From positions 53,657 through 117,656 of the forward strand of contig CAYLKL010000002.1 in assembly GCA_964384645.1 (NCBI GenBank): DNA of 64,000 nt, in the 5' to 3' direction. The notes below the pieces were generated by a model. The model worked only from the letters and a program-made list of their open reading frames with translations, searched no databases and had not been told where the DNA came from. Shown here piece by piece: positions 40,800-49,427 of this stretch; position 1 is the stretch's first letter, and each line of letters starts with the position of its first letter. Both the position numbers and the translations under genes were made by a program. The DNA comes from DAORIO01 sp964384645. Its GTDB lineage: Bacteria > Patescibacteriota > Minisyncoccia > Phycocordibacterales > UBA9973.

Positions 40800-41711
40800 G
40801 TGATAAACAAATTCTCAATTGGGAATATTTTTTGGTTAGATGTAGAGTCACCAACAAAAGATGAAATAGAGCACATTTCTGACGAGCTTGAAATACCCGA
40901 ATCGATAAAAAACGAGCTTTTACCAAAAACACTACGCTCTAAAGTTCAAGACTACGAAGATGGTTTTTATCTTGTCTTACACTTCCCCTACCCTGGATCC
41001 TCTCGAGATAAATCCCAAGAAATAGAGGTAGATTTTTTAATTCATAAAAACTACCTTGTAACAATTCACTATTCTAAAATTAACACTTCCAAGGAATTTC
41101 ATGATTTTTTGGGTCAAACTTTAAAAGAAAAAGCTCAAAATAGCCCTAAAAATGGCGGAGACCTTTTTTATGAATTCCTTAAAATATTTTACAAGAGGAT
41201 AAACAATCGACTTTTGGATTTCAATAAAAATATACTAAAAATTGAAGATGAAATTTTTCAAGAAAAAGAAAACGAAGCAGTTAAATCTATTTCAAACTCA
41301 AAAAGAACCTTACTTGATTTCAAACAATCTTTAAGATTCCACAAAGACATACTTTTATCTCTGGAAACATCTTCACCAGAAATATTTAATAATGATTTCA
41401 AAACTAAAATCAGTCTACTAATTAGCGAATACAATAAAATAGACAACATGTTATCTGGTCACAAAGAAATCCTAGAAGACCTCCATCTTACAAACGACTC
41501 ACTTTTAACAACAAAAACAAATGCAACAATAAAACGACTCACAATTCTTTCTTTTATAATGCTACCCCTAACACTAATATCTGGAATTTTTGGAATGAAT
41601 AGCGATATTTCATTTATCGAAAATACTCAAGAATTTTTCTTGGTAATTTGCGCAATGATTTCAGTCGCGATTATTATGTTTTTATATTTCAAATCTAAAA
41701 AATGGCTATAA
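40800..41711 (+). CDS. CorA-family magnesium/metal ion transporter
   Basis: A 303-residue CorA-type pentameric channel for Mg2+ (or Co2+/Ni2+). The N-terminal cytoplasmic alpha/beta domain precedes a long stalk helix. Two C-terminal membrane helices (LSFIMLPLTLISGIFG and FFLVICAMISVAIIMFLYF) flank the family-defining G-M-N selectivity motif in GIFGMNS. A GTG start is used, exactly 6 nt after TATAAT (40788-40793), implying a leaderless transcript starting on GTG. Its last 10 bp overlap cysS. Confidence 0.9.
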   Translation: MINKFSIGNIFWLDVESPTKDEIEHISDELEIPESIKNELLPKTLRSKVQDYEDGFYLVLHFPYPGSSRDKSQEIEVDFLIHKNYLVTIHYSKINTSKEFHDFLGQTLKEKAQNSPKNGGDLFYEFLKIFYKRINNRLLDFNKNILKIEDEIFQEKENEAVKSISNSKRTLLDFKQSLRFHKDILLSLETSSPEIFNNDFKTKISLLISEYNKIDNMLSGHKEILEDLHLTNDSLLTTKTNATIKRLTILSFIMLPLTLISGIFGMNSDISFIENTQEFFLVICAMISVAIIMFLYFKSKKWL

Positions 41712-43114
41712 AATTTTTCAACACCCGAACTCAAAAAAAAGACGAATATACTGCACCTCATAAAAGTGGTGTTTATACTTGCGGGCCAACCGTTTACAAT
41801 GACGTAACCATTGGAAACTGGCGTACTTATATATTAGGTGACATGGTTGTAAGAACCTTAAAAGAAGGTGAAATAGATGTTAAGTACGTAATGAACATAA
41901 CTGACGTTGGGCACCTTACTGGAGACAACGAGGGCGACGCAGACACAGGAGAAGACCGAATGGAAAAAGCAAAAAAATCTGAAGGATTGAATGCCTGGAA
42001 AGTAGCTGAAAAATATACTGAGAGATTTTTATTTGGTTTTGAAAAACTGAACTTAACAAAACCAGAAATATTCTCAAAAGCAACAGAGCATATAAAGGAA
42101 CAAATTGACTTAGTTGAGAAACTTGAAAAAGCTGGCCTTGCTTACAAAATAAGTGATGGAATATATTTCGACACTTTAGCATACGAAGAAAAAGGTTTTA
42201 AATATGGAGAACTTTCAAATCTAGACGAAATCCGAGAAGGTGCCCGTGTTGAAATAAACACAGAAAAGAAAAATCCACGAGACTTTGCTCTTTGGAAATT
42301 TTCTACCACACCAGGTGTTCGAGATATGGAATGGGAGTCACCTTTCGGGCTCGGTTTTCCTGGATGGCACATAGAATGCTCTGCAATGTCTATGAAATAT
42401 TTAGGAGAGCAATTTGATATTCACGTAGGTGGTGAAGATTTAAAAAGCACTCACCATCCAAATGAAATTGCTCAATCTCAAGGCGCTACAGGTCACTCAC
42501 CTTTTGTAAAAACTTGGGTTCATGGTGCGTTTTTACAAGTAGACGGTGGTCGTATGGGAAAAAGCTTGGGTAATGCTTATACAATTTATGACCTAATCGA
42601 AAAAGGAATTGACCCACTTGCTCTTAAAATGTTTTTCTACGGCGCAAACTATCGAACACCTCTTAATTTTACATGGGAAGGACTTGAAGGAGCAGAAAAA
42701 TCACTAAATAGAATTCGTACTGCTTATTTTAACTATCTATGGAAAGAAAGCGGACAAATTGGTGAAATAAACAACGAATTAATTACAGATTTTAAAAATT
42801 CAATTAACGATGATTTAAATTTACCAAAAGCGATCTCTATTTTTATTTCTGTAATTCATGAAAACCTAACCTCTAAAGATAAAATTGCAACAATACTTGA
42901 AATGGATAAATATTTAGGTCTTGGCTTTGATAAAATAGAAAACTTAAAAAATGAAGAACTAGAGAAAATTTTAGAAGAAAGAAAAATTGCTCGAAATGAA
43001 AAAGATTTTGCAAAAAGTGACGATCTAAGAAACAAAATACTTGAACTTGGTTACGAACTAGAAGACAAACCAGAAGGAATAATACTAATTCCAAAAGCGT
43101 TTTCAAATCGATAA
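41702..43114 (+). CDS. cysS: Cysteinyl-tRNA synthetase
   Basis: A class I aminoacyl-tRNA synthetase of 470 residues. The zinc-binding Cys lies in VYTCGPTVYN, HIGH is represented by T-I-G-N-W, further ligands lie in FPGWHIECSAMS and VGGEDLKSTHHPNEIAQS, and the KMSKS loop reads GRMGKSLGN, a departure at two positions that keeps the second Lys. The C-terminal anticodon-binding helices end with LRNKILELGYELEDKPEG. It overlaps the CorA gene by 10 bp. Confidence 0.95.
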   Translation: MAIKFFNTRTQKKDEYTAPHKSGVYTCGPTVYNDVTIGNWRTYILGDMVVRTLKEGEIDVKYVMNITDVGHLTGDNEGDADTGEDRMEKAKKSEGLNAWKVAEKYTERFLFGFEKLNLTKPEIFSKATEHIKEQIDLVEKLEKAGLAYKISDGIYFDTLAYEEKGFKYGELSNLDEIREGARVEINTEKKNPRDFALWKFSTTPGVRDMEWESPFGLGFPGWHIECSAMSMKYLGEQFDIHVGGEDLKSTHHPNEIAQSQGATGHSPFVKTWVHGAFLQVDGGRMGKSLGNAYTIYDLIEKGIDPLALKMFFYGANYRTPLNFTWEGLEGAEKSLNRIRTAYFNYLWKESGQIGEINNELITDFKNSINDDLNLPKAISIFISVIHENLTSKDKIATILEMDKYLGLGFDKIENLKNEELEKILEERKIARNEKDFAKSDDLRNKILELGYELEDKPEGIILIPKAFSNR

Positions 43115-43121
43115 AATAATA

Positions 43122-43162
43122 TAAAAAAATCACCCAAATCAAAACTAATAGAGGGTGAATTT
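43122..43162. terminator. Bidirectional terminator (cysS/histidine kinase)
   Basis: TCACCC/GGGTGA stem with an AT-rich loop and A- and T-runs outside, between two converging genes. Confidence 0.55.
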
Positions 43163-43164
43163 TT

Positions 43165-44877
43165 TTATTCTACTTTACTTTCTCTATTCTTCAACGGCAG
43201 GTCAACTATAAACGTTGAACCTTTTCCAACTCCATCTGACTCTACATGAATCTCACCAGCATGCGCTCCTACAATTTCTTTTGCTAAATAAAGACCAAGT
43301 CCAGATCCGCCTGAATCAATTCTAGAACCCTCTTCCCCGCGCTTAAATTTCTCAAACAGATTGTGTTTTGTTTCTTCACTCATACCAACACCGCTATCTT
43401 TTACAGCAAATCTAACTTTATTGCCGTCAATCGACTCAACTGTTACACTCACACTCCCTTTTGGTGTGTACTTAATAGCATTGTCCACAAAATTAAGTAA
43501 TACTTGCCTAATTTTTGTTGCATCAGCCATAACAATTGCCGTACCTATCTTGTTATCAAAAACAAGCTCAAGACCTCTTTTTTTTGCATTAACAGATTGT
43601 TCTTCAACAAGCGTCTTTGCAACTTTTGCCAAATCAATACCTGTAAATTCATACTGCATTCCACCTTGTTCAATTTTTGTAACACTCAAAAGGTCTTCGA
43701 CAATTAAGGTTAGATTATTTGCTGATTGGAAAATTCTATCAATAGGCATTTTATTTTTTTCTTGTATTTCTCCATAAGAACCGTCAAGCAACATCGAAGA
43801 ATACCCCTTTATAGCAGTCAGCGGACTTCGAAGCTGATGAGACGCTAATGACAAAAATTCAGTTTTTGATTTGTCCAAATCTTTCAATTTTTCATTTGCG
43901 TCAGATAGTTGGAAAGTAAGTCTTTCTAATCTTTCTTTTTGTTCTATTTCTTTTTTAACAGACCTAATCAAACCAACACCTAAAATAATAAGCAAGATAA
44001 AAGTAATTCCTACAACTATATGAATCAAATCAATACTATTAATAAAAACAAGAGAAAACACTAAAACCCACAAAGCATAAACAAGCATTTGAACACCTAT
44101 TATTTTTGTACTACCAAAACTCTTATACTTGGATAACAAATAAGCAATTAGACCTAAAAATACAACCATTCCAATTGGTCCAATAAGATTAACCGCATAA
44201 TTTTGAGTTATTTCTCCATAAATATTACTTCCTGAGAATAAAAACAAAAAAACAATAGTTCCGATTGTTACTAGTTTATTTTGACGCGAAAAATTCAAAC
44301 CATTTGTTGAATTTTTATGTTCTTTGTAGTAATTAAACCCGATACTTGCAATCCACAACAAGGAAGTCACTTCGAATGCGTAAATTGCATACCACAGTGG
44401 ACCGATCGTTCCTTCACAAAAAGTTAAGTCATAAGAAGAAACATTTAAAACTGTTGGGGTCAGAACAAGCGCAGATAGATAAATTACACCTAATAGAATT
44501 TTTTTATTAGCAGATATGTCTTTGTGAGATATAAATACATCTACAAAATAAATTGCTAGCAAGAAAATTAATATTTCTAAAATTGCAGTCAACTGCCAAG
44601 CAAAATAAATTATAGAATTTGGCGTAGCAATCCATTGAACAATAATATTTAAAACCCAAAGAGAAAAAGTGACCGTTATACCCGCAAACAACCTTGATAG
44701 AATTGATTTTTTATCTCTCAAGAAAATTATCAACCCGAAAACTAAAGAAACAATAACTATGGGAATATAGGCATAGTACAAAAGTGATGGCGCAATTGAC
44801 GGATCAAAAACACCTAACAAACTAGGTACCGAATCAGTGCACGACAAAGTATTTGGGTTAAAAAGAGTTTCTTCCAT
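43165..44877 (-). CDS. Membrane histidine kinase with multi-helix sensor domain
   Basis: A 570-residue sensor kinase. The N-terminal half has about nine hydrophobic helices, resembling the 7TM-type histidine-kinase sensor region. A coiled linker leads to the HisKA dimerisation domain (LSLASHQLRSPLTAIKGYSS, phospho-His near residue 345). The HATPase domain follows: N box LLNFVDNAIKYTPKG, G1 VKDSGVGMS, F box LFEKFKRGEE and G2 GGSGLGLYLAKEI. No response regulator is next to it. A 48-residue membrane peptide gene lies 4 bp upstream and is probably co-transcribed. The signal is unknown. Confidence 0.9.
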   Translation of the reverse strand: MEETLFNPNTLSCTDSVPSLLGVFDPSIAPSLLYYAYIPIVIVSLVFGLIIFLRDKKSILSRLFAGITVTFSLWVLNIIVQWIATPNSIIYFAWQLTAILEILIFLLAIYFVDVFISHKDISANKKILLGVIYLSALVLTPTVLNVSSYDLTFCEGTIGPLWYAIYAFEVTSLLWIASIGFNYYKEHKNSTNGLNFSRQNKLVTIGTIVFLFLFSGSNIYGEITQNYAVNLIGPIGMVVFLGLIAYLLSKYKSFGSTKIIGVQMLVYALWVLVFSLVFINSIDLIHIVVGITFILLIILGVGLIRSVKKEIEQKERLERLTFQLSDANEKLKDLDKSKTEFLSLASHQLRSPLTAIKGYSSMLLDGSYGEIQEKNKMPIDRIFQSANNLTLIVEDLLSVTKIEQGGMQYEFTGIDLAKVAKTLVEEQSVNAKKRGLELVFDNKIGTAIVMADATKIRQVLLNFVDNAIKYTPKGSVSVTVESIDGNKVRFAVKDSGVGMSEETKHNLFEKFKRGEEGSRIDSGGSGLGLYLAKEIVGAHAGEIHVESDGVGKGSTFIVDLPLKNRESKVE

Positions 44878-44881
44878 GTTT

Positions 44882-45028
44882 TTATTCTAAAACTTCTTCT
44901 TCAGTTGGTGATTCAAAAGAATCGTAATCATCCAAAATTACAGTTTTATAAAAAGTATAGGAAATAATTGCAATTGTTATTAATAGAAGTAAAGAGATAA
45001 AAGGAATTGCTTTTTTTCCATTATTCAT
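44882..45028 (-). CDS. 48-residue membrane peptide upstream of the histidine kinase
   Basis: A short gene with a basic start (MNNGKKAIPF), one membrane helix (ISLLLLITIAIISYTFY) and an acidic C-terminus (DDYDSFESPTEEEVLE), so it is probably inserted with the C-terminus outside or as a single-span anchor. Support: TACAAT (minus strand, 45037-45042) lies 8 nt before the ATG, and the stop is 4 bp before the histidine kinase start. It may modulate the kinase, but that is only suggested by position. Confidence 0.65.
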   Translation of the reverse strand: MNNGKKAIPFISLLLLITIAIISYTFYKTVILDDYDSFESPTEEEVLE

Positions 45029-45043
45029 TAGTATTAATTGTAC
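45029..45043. promoter_or_regulatory. 15-bp back-to-back leaderless promoter spacer
   Basis: Between two divergent ATGs only 15 bp remain. They hold TACAAT for the minus gene (45037-45042, 8 nt to ATG) and overlap TATTAA for the plus gene (45032-45037, 6 nt to ATG). Confidence 0.55.
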
Positions 45044-46339
45044 ATGAAAATTCTTTTCGTTTCAAACGATTTAATTGGTGGAAACATTGCCCGCGTATTG
45101 GTAAACGAAGGCCATGACGTAAAATTATATATCCATGAAAAAGCCAGGCGGCAAAATCTGGACTATATTGTTAGCCAAACAAAAGATTGGAAAAAAGAAC
45201 TCACTTGGGTTGGCAAAGATGGACTAATTGTATTTGATGATATTGGTTGGGGTAAGATTCAAGATAATTTAAGAAAAAAAGGATATACAGTATTTGGCGG
45301 ATCTCTTGGTGGAGACAAACTTGAAGAAGACAGAGAATTTGCTCAAGAAATATTTACTCAACACGGTATAAAAACAAAAGAAACCAAAAATTTCGACAAT
45401 ATAGTTGAAGCTATTGAATTTATTCAAAAAAACCCGCGAGCTTGGGTAGTAAAACAAAACGGCCATGCCTCAAAAGGTATCAATTATGTTGGGCACTTTG
45501 ACGACGGAAGAGATGTAATTTCCTTGCTAAAAAATTACATGATAAACCCTAAAATGAAGCGCGAGCATATAACTTTGCAAGAAAAAATCGTTGGGGTAGA
45601 AATTGGCGTAGGAAGATACTTTAATGGCAATGATTGGGTTGGACCAATTGAATACAATATTGAGCACAAAAAATTCTTCCCAGGAGATATAGGCCCGACA
45701 ACAAGCGAGATGGGTACTATTGCTTGGTATGACGACAAAGAAGACAATAAACTTTACAAAGATATTTTAGCACCAATCAAGCCATACCTTCAAAAAATTA
45801 ATTTTAGGGGTGATTTTGAAATTAACTGCATAGTAAATGAAGATGGCGCGTTTCCACTTGAAGCAACTCCAAGATTTGGATCCCCTATTATTCATCTACA
45901 TACTGAGCTTCATATATCTTCTTGGGGTGAACTTTTATTTAAAATTTCAAAAGGGGAAACTTTTGATTTCAAATGGAAAAAAGGTTTTGGTATTGTTATA
46001 CTTTTAGCGGTACCTCCCTTTCCTTACGCAAAAAAAGCTCTTGAAAATCATTTTGGTGTTAGTGTTTTTTTTGACAACATAACTAAAGAAGAATTTTCTC
46101 ATATACATTTCGAAGAAATATCAGAGCATACAAACAAAAAAGATAGTTTTTACATTTCAGATGAAAGAGGTTATGTTCTGTATGTAACCGAAGTAAAAGA
46201 TACAATTGAAAAAGCGAGAGATGAAGCATACAAAATAGTAAACAAAATTATAATTCCAAAAATGATTTATCGAAATGATATTGGAAAAAGATTTGTCGAA
46301 AGAGACATGCAAAGACTTAAAGATTGGGGTTACTTATAA
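45044..46339 (+). CDS. ATP-grasp ligase, PurD-like
   Basis: A 431-residue ATP-grasp enzyme resembling phosphoribosylamine-glycine ligase (PurD). The N-terminal Rossmann part is MKILFVSNDLIGGNIARVL. The ATP-grasp core shows FGGSLGGDKLEEDREFAQE, WVVKQNGHASKGINYVG, LQEKIVGVEIGVGRYFNG and the metal-binding FEINCIVNEDGAFPLEATPRFG. Purine synthesis genes are not seen here and are rare in such genomes, so another carboxylate-amine ligation is likely. An in-frame TTG at 45038 is rejected because it would lie on the -10 box. Confidence 0.8.
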   Translation: MKILFVSNDLIGGNIARVLVNEGHDVKLYIHEKARRQNLDYIVSQTKDWKKELTWVGKDGLIVFDDIGWGKIQDNLRKKGYTVFGGSLGGDKLEEDREFAQEIFTQHGIKTKETKNFDNIVEAIEFIQKNPRAWVVKQNGHASKGINYVGHFDDGRDVISLLKNYMINPKMKREHITLQEKIVGVEIGVGRYFNGNDWVGPIEYNIEHKKFFPGDIGPTTSEMGTIAWYDDKEDNKLYKDILAPIKPYLQKINFRGDFEINCIVNEDGAFPLEATPRFGSPIIHLHTELHISSWGELLFKISKGETFDFKWKKGFGIVILLAVPPFPYAKKALENHFGVSVFFDNITKEEFSHIHFEEISEHTNKKDSFYISDERGYVLYVTEVKDTIEKARDEAYKIVNKIIIPKMIYRNDIGKRFVERDMQRLKDWGYL

Positions 46340-46340
46340 A

Positions 46341-46373
46341 AAAAAGCCCTTACGAAGACGTAAGAGCTTTTTT
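46341..46373. terminator. Bidirectional terminator
   Basis: AAAAAGC-C-CTTACG/CGTAAG-A-GCTTTTT with loop AAGA between two converging genes. Confidence 0.8.
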
Positions 46374-46375
46374 AA

Positions 46376-47299
46376 TTAATTCCATTGGAGCAAAAATCCT
46401 CCGATCACCATAAAGGCGATAGCGATAACCTTGGGAATAACACTTTTAATCGTGTGATTATCTTGAATATATTTTGGAAATAAATATGAACCAATAATTC
46501 CCAACAAGAGAACATAGAACGACTGAGTAGACCCAAACGCCATAACCTTTGCAGCTTCTGTTTGAAGAACTGCGTAACCAACAGCCAGAAGACCAATCCC
46601 GTTTAAAACCTCATTCAAAACATTAATTCTCAAAACTTTTTTACCGTTTTTTTGAATCATGTCTACGAGCTCAGTTCTAAAACTTTTGAAAAAGATCACA
46701 ACAAATAGGCCAGTAAATCCCATACCAATTTGAGCCCAAAAAGCTGAGGTTACGAATTCAATACTACCAGGAGTTGATTCTTTAAAAAGAATAAAACTCA
46801 AAGCGATTATGAAAGAAGCGCAAAGCATGTAGAAAGACTCCTTTCGAAAACGAAACTTTTGAGAGAAATCCACGGAAAGCAAGATTCCTCCAAAAATAAT
46901 CATTCCAATGCTTATAAGTTTGTCTGTAGTCAAAGTTTCTCCTAAAATAAAATACGCCAGGAAAAAAGTAAACACTCCAACAAACTCAAACCAAGGAATG
47001 ACAGAAGAAACCTCTGACTCATCAACACTAAGAGCTTTTAAGTATAAATACACCCATGAAAGTTGCATTACACCGCTTAGTATTAGAATCAATATGTCCC
47101 CTACTGGAATCGAAATAAACTTTCCTGTTGCTTTTGCGTAAGCAAAAACAATCAAAGCTATTACGAATGTAAACAATCCTGAAAAAGCAAACAATGCCTT
47201 TGGTGTCGAAATTTTATCGATTAAGAATTTATCAAAGAAATTAATTAATGAGAATGCTATTGGCGCAACAAATGCGGCAAGTATTATCCAAGTTTCCAT
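46376..47299 (-). CDS. DMT/EamA-family transporter
   Basis: A 307-residue, ten-helix drug/metabolite transporter with two EamA repeats (for example FVGVFTFFLAYFILGETLTTDKLISIGMIIFGGILL in the first, interrupted at the residues between). The second repeat ends with VLLLGIIGSYLFPKYIQ and a final helix AIAFMVIGGFLLQW. Substrate unknown. It is the full-length counterpart of the single-repeat protein at 6902-7345. It lies between a converging ATP-grasp gene and speD on the same strand. Confidence 0.82.
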   Translation of the reverse strand: METWIILAAFVAPIAFSLINFFDKFLIDKISTPKALFAFSGLFTFVIALIVFAYAKATGKFISIPVGDILILILSGVMQLSWVYLYLKALSVDESEVSSVIPWFEFVGVFTFFLAYFILGETLTTDKLISIGMIIFGGILLSVDFSQKFRFRKESFYMLCASFIIALSFILFKESTPGSIEFVTSAFWAQIGMGFTGLFVVIFFKSFRTELVDMIQKNGKKVLRINVLNEVLNGIGLLAVGYAVLQTEAAKVMAFGSTQSFYVLLLGIIGSYLFPKYIQDNHTIKSVIPKVIAIAFMVIGGFLLQWN

Positions 47300-47330
47300 A
47301 TAATTTGTTTTTTATATTATAAATTATTTT

Positions 47331-47720
47331 TTAATAAATGTCAATATTAGAGTACTTCAACCCTCTTTTGATAAAATTTGTTTCTATATCAGCAAGTTTG
47401 AAGGTTTCCTTAAAAAAAGTTTTAACTGTTTCTGTATCTAAACCATTTTTACAAGTATACACATCGGCACTTACAAATCCCCTTTTTGGAAATGTATGTA
47501 TTGAAATATGACTCTCAGCAATAACCACAAAACCACTCCATCCCCCTGGATCTTTTACATCATTTGCTTCAGCAAAATAAATAACCGGTTCAGCTAGTTT
47601 TTTCATTTTAAGCTTCTCAACTAATAAATTTAAAGAATTTAGTACAACTTCTTTATCGTTCAACAAATCATGATCTCCCCCATAGCCATCAATCGTTATG
47701 TGTTCTCCAAAATGTTCCAT
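47331..47720 (-). CDS. speD: SpeD-like pyruvoyl decarboxylase (S-adenosylmethionine decarboxylase proenzyme)
   Basis: A 129-residue proenzyme of the prokaryotic AdoMet decarboxylase family. The self-cleavage site that creates the pyruvoyl group is E69-S70 in VIAESHISIHTFP, followed by the conserved GFVSADVYTC with Cys90. The length is that of the short 1B class. The family usually supplies decarboxylated AdoMet for spermidine, but no speE is present in the window, and some SpeD homologues have been reported to decarboxylate arginine or ornithine instead. The start at 47720 (MEHFGEH) lies 6 nt after TATAAT (47727-47732); a longer frame from 47747 would run through a terminator. Confidence 0.88.
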   Translation of the reverse strand: MEHFGEHITIDGYGGDHDLLNDKEVVLNSLNLLVEKLKMKKLAEPVIYFAEANDVKDPGGWSGFVVIAESHISIHTFPKRGFVSADVYTCKNGLDTETVKTFFKETFKLADIETNFIKRGLKYSNIDIY

Positions 47721-47736
47721 TAAAATATTATAACAA

Positions 47737-47770
47737 AAAAGCCCCACATCTTTTACAGTGCGGGGCTTTT
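47737..47770 (-). terminator. Terminator of the Nudix gene
   Basis: AAGCCCC/GGGGCTT stem with flanking A- and T-runs. On the minus strand its T-run merges into the speD -10 box. Confidence 0.7.
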
Positions 47771-47786
47771 TAAAATTTCTTATTTT

Positions 47787-48305
47787 TTAGAGACCCTCCC
47801 TTAACTCGAGCGCTCGTGAAATTATCCTGTCACCAATTTGCCCCCAATCAAAATAATTTTTATATTCACTTGGGTCAACATGTTTTATTTCTGTTATTCC
47901 GTTTATAACATTTGCCGGATCAGACACGAAAGGTCCCAGAGGCTTTACTATAGCAACAGCTCTTAATTGGAATATATGAGAACCATCCCTAGTATCTATA
48001 ACTTTTTGAACACCGATTGGTTTCCAAGAAACAATCTCCATATTAGACTCTTCAATTATTTCCCTTTTAAAAGTCTCCTCAAATGTTTCACCCTTCTCTA
48101 TTGTTCCACCTATCAAACCCCAAGTTTTCTTATGCCCACCGTAACCTATAACTATTTTATTATCACAAAAACAAACTCCGTATACTTGTTTACAAAGCGA
48201 ATAATCCAAATTATCAAAAGAATCCAAGTCTTCATATTCAAACTGATATTCAACACCAGAAAATCCTTTGTATTTTTCTATTATTTTTATCTTTTCAGAA
48301 TTCAT
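47787..48305 (-). CDS. Nudix hydrolase
   Basis: A 172-residue pyrophosphohydrolase. The Nudix box is GGTIEKGETFEETFKREIIE followed by E-S-N-M, matching GX5EX7REUXEEXGU with Asn in place of the final Gly. An upstream beta strand (KIVIGYGGHKKTWGLIGG) completes the fold. Substrate cannot be told: damaged nucleotides, NDP-sugars or ADP-ribose are possible. It lies 5 bp downstream of dnaJ on the same strand. Confidence 0.85.
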   Translation of the reverse strand: MNSEKIKIIEKYKGFSGVEYQFEYEDLDSFDNLDYSLCKQVYGVCFCDNKIVIGYGGHKKTWGLIGGTIEKGETFEETFKREIIEESNMEIVSWKPIGVQKVIDTRDGSHIFQLRAVAIVKPLGPFVSDPANVINGITEIKHVDPSEYKNYFDWGQIGDRIISRALELREGL

Positions 48306-48310
48306 AATAT

Positions 48311-49390
48311 TTAAATCCCTTCGTCTTTTAGTTCTTCAACAAGTTTTTTGGCTTTGCTCGACAGTTTGCTTGGCATTTTGACATGAAGTTCCACCAAAAA
48401 ATCACCTCGTCCACCTCTACTTGGCACTCCCTTGCCTTTTATTTTCATTATTTCTCCCTCACTTGCGCCCATCGGAATAGAAATTTTTTCAATGCCATCT
48501 AAAGTTTGTATTTCAAAAACTTTTCCTAAAAGCGCATCGGTCAATTTTATTTCTAAATCTGTTTTTAGACTATGTCCGTCTCTTTTTATACTTGCATGTG
48601 GAATAACATTTATCTTTATATACAGATCTCCTGAATAACCCTTAGTAACAGCTTCCCCTCCACCTGTCATACGAATCATTTCGCCATTTTGAATTCCAGC
48701 TGGAATATTAATTTTTATTTCTTCTTGTCTTCTTAGAACTCCTTCACCACGGCAAGTTATACAATTATCGACAAAAACTTTTCCTTCCCCAAAACAAGCA
48801 TCACATTCTTTGTTTGTAGCAAAAGTTCCAAAAATTGATCTTTTTGTTTCTCGAATTTTTCCATTACCGTTACATTTTTTACAAGTTTCTTTTTTAGAAC
48901 CTTTCGCTCCACCACTTCCATCGCAATCAAGACACGAGCTTTGCTTTGTAATTAAAATTCTTCTCTCAACTCCAAAAATAGATTCCTCGAATTTTATATT
49001 TATTTCAGTTGAAATATCTCGCCCTCTTCTCTCTTGAGCTCCACTTCCTCCAAAAAAGTCTCCGAACATATCACCAAGATCTCCAAAATCAAATTGTGCA
49101 CCGCCAAAACCACCTTGTTGTGAAAAACCTGAAAAATCAAAACCGCCGAAACCGCCAGCCGGTCCGCCTTGAGCGCCGTCAAAATTCTGACCAAACTGAT
49201 CATACTGAGCCCGCTTTTTCTTGTCAGATAACACCTGATAAGCCTCGTTTATTTCTTTAAACTTGGTTGAGTCTCCTTTATTTTTATCTGGATGATATTG
49301 ATGCGCCAATTTTCTAAATGCCTTTTTGACATCTTCCTCTGTTGCATTTTTATCTACTCCAAGTATTTGATAGTAATCTTTTTGTGCCAT
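48311..49390 (-). CDS. dnaJ: Chaperone protein DnaJ
   Basis: A type I J-protein of 359 residues that stimulates DnaK ATPase. J domain with HPD in KLAHQYHPDKNKGD; Gly/Phe-rich linker (GGFGGFDFSGFSQQGGFGG); four CxxCxGxG zinc repeats (CLDCDGSG, CKKCNGNG, CDACFGEG, CITCRGEG); C-terminal substrate-binding domain (KINIPAGIQNGEMIRMTGGG, GKGVPSRGGRGDFLVELHV). It is separated from dnaK by about 1.8 kb, so there is no classical dnaK-dnaJ operon. Confidence 0.95.
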   Translation of the reverse strand: MAQKDYYQILGVDKNATEEDVKKAFRKLAHQYHPDKNKGDSTKFKEINEAYQVLSDKKKRAQYDQFGQNFDGAQGGPAGGFGGFDFSGFSQQGGFGGAQFDFGDLGDMFGDFFGGSGAQERRGRDISTEINIKFEESIFGVERRILITKQSSCLDCDGSGGAKGSKKETCKKCNGNGKIRETKRSIFGTFATNKECDACFGEGKVFVDNCITCRGEGVLRRQEEIKINIPAGIQNGEMIRMTGGGEAVTKGYSGDLYIKINVIPHASIKRDGHSLKTDLEIKLTDALLGKVFEIQTLDGIEKISIPMGASEGEIMKIKGKGVPSRGGRGDFLVELHVKMPSKLSSKAKKLVEELKDEGI

Positions 49391-49427
49391 AGTTTTAGAG
49401 TATAAATTTTATATAACTATTTGTAAA

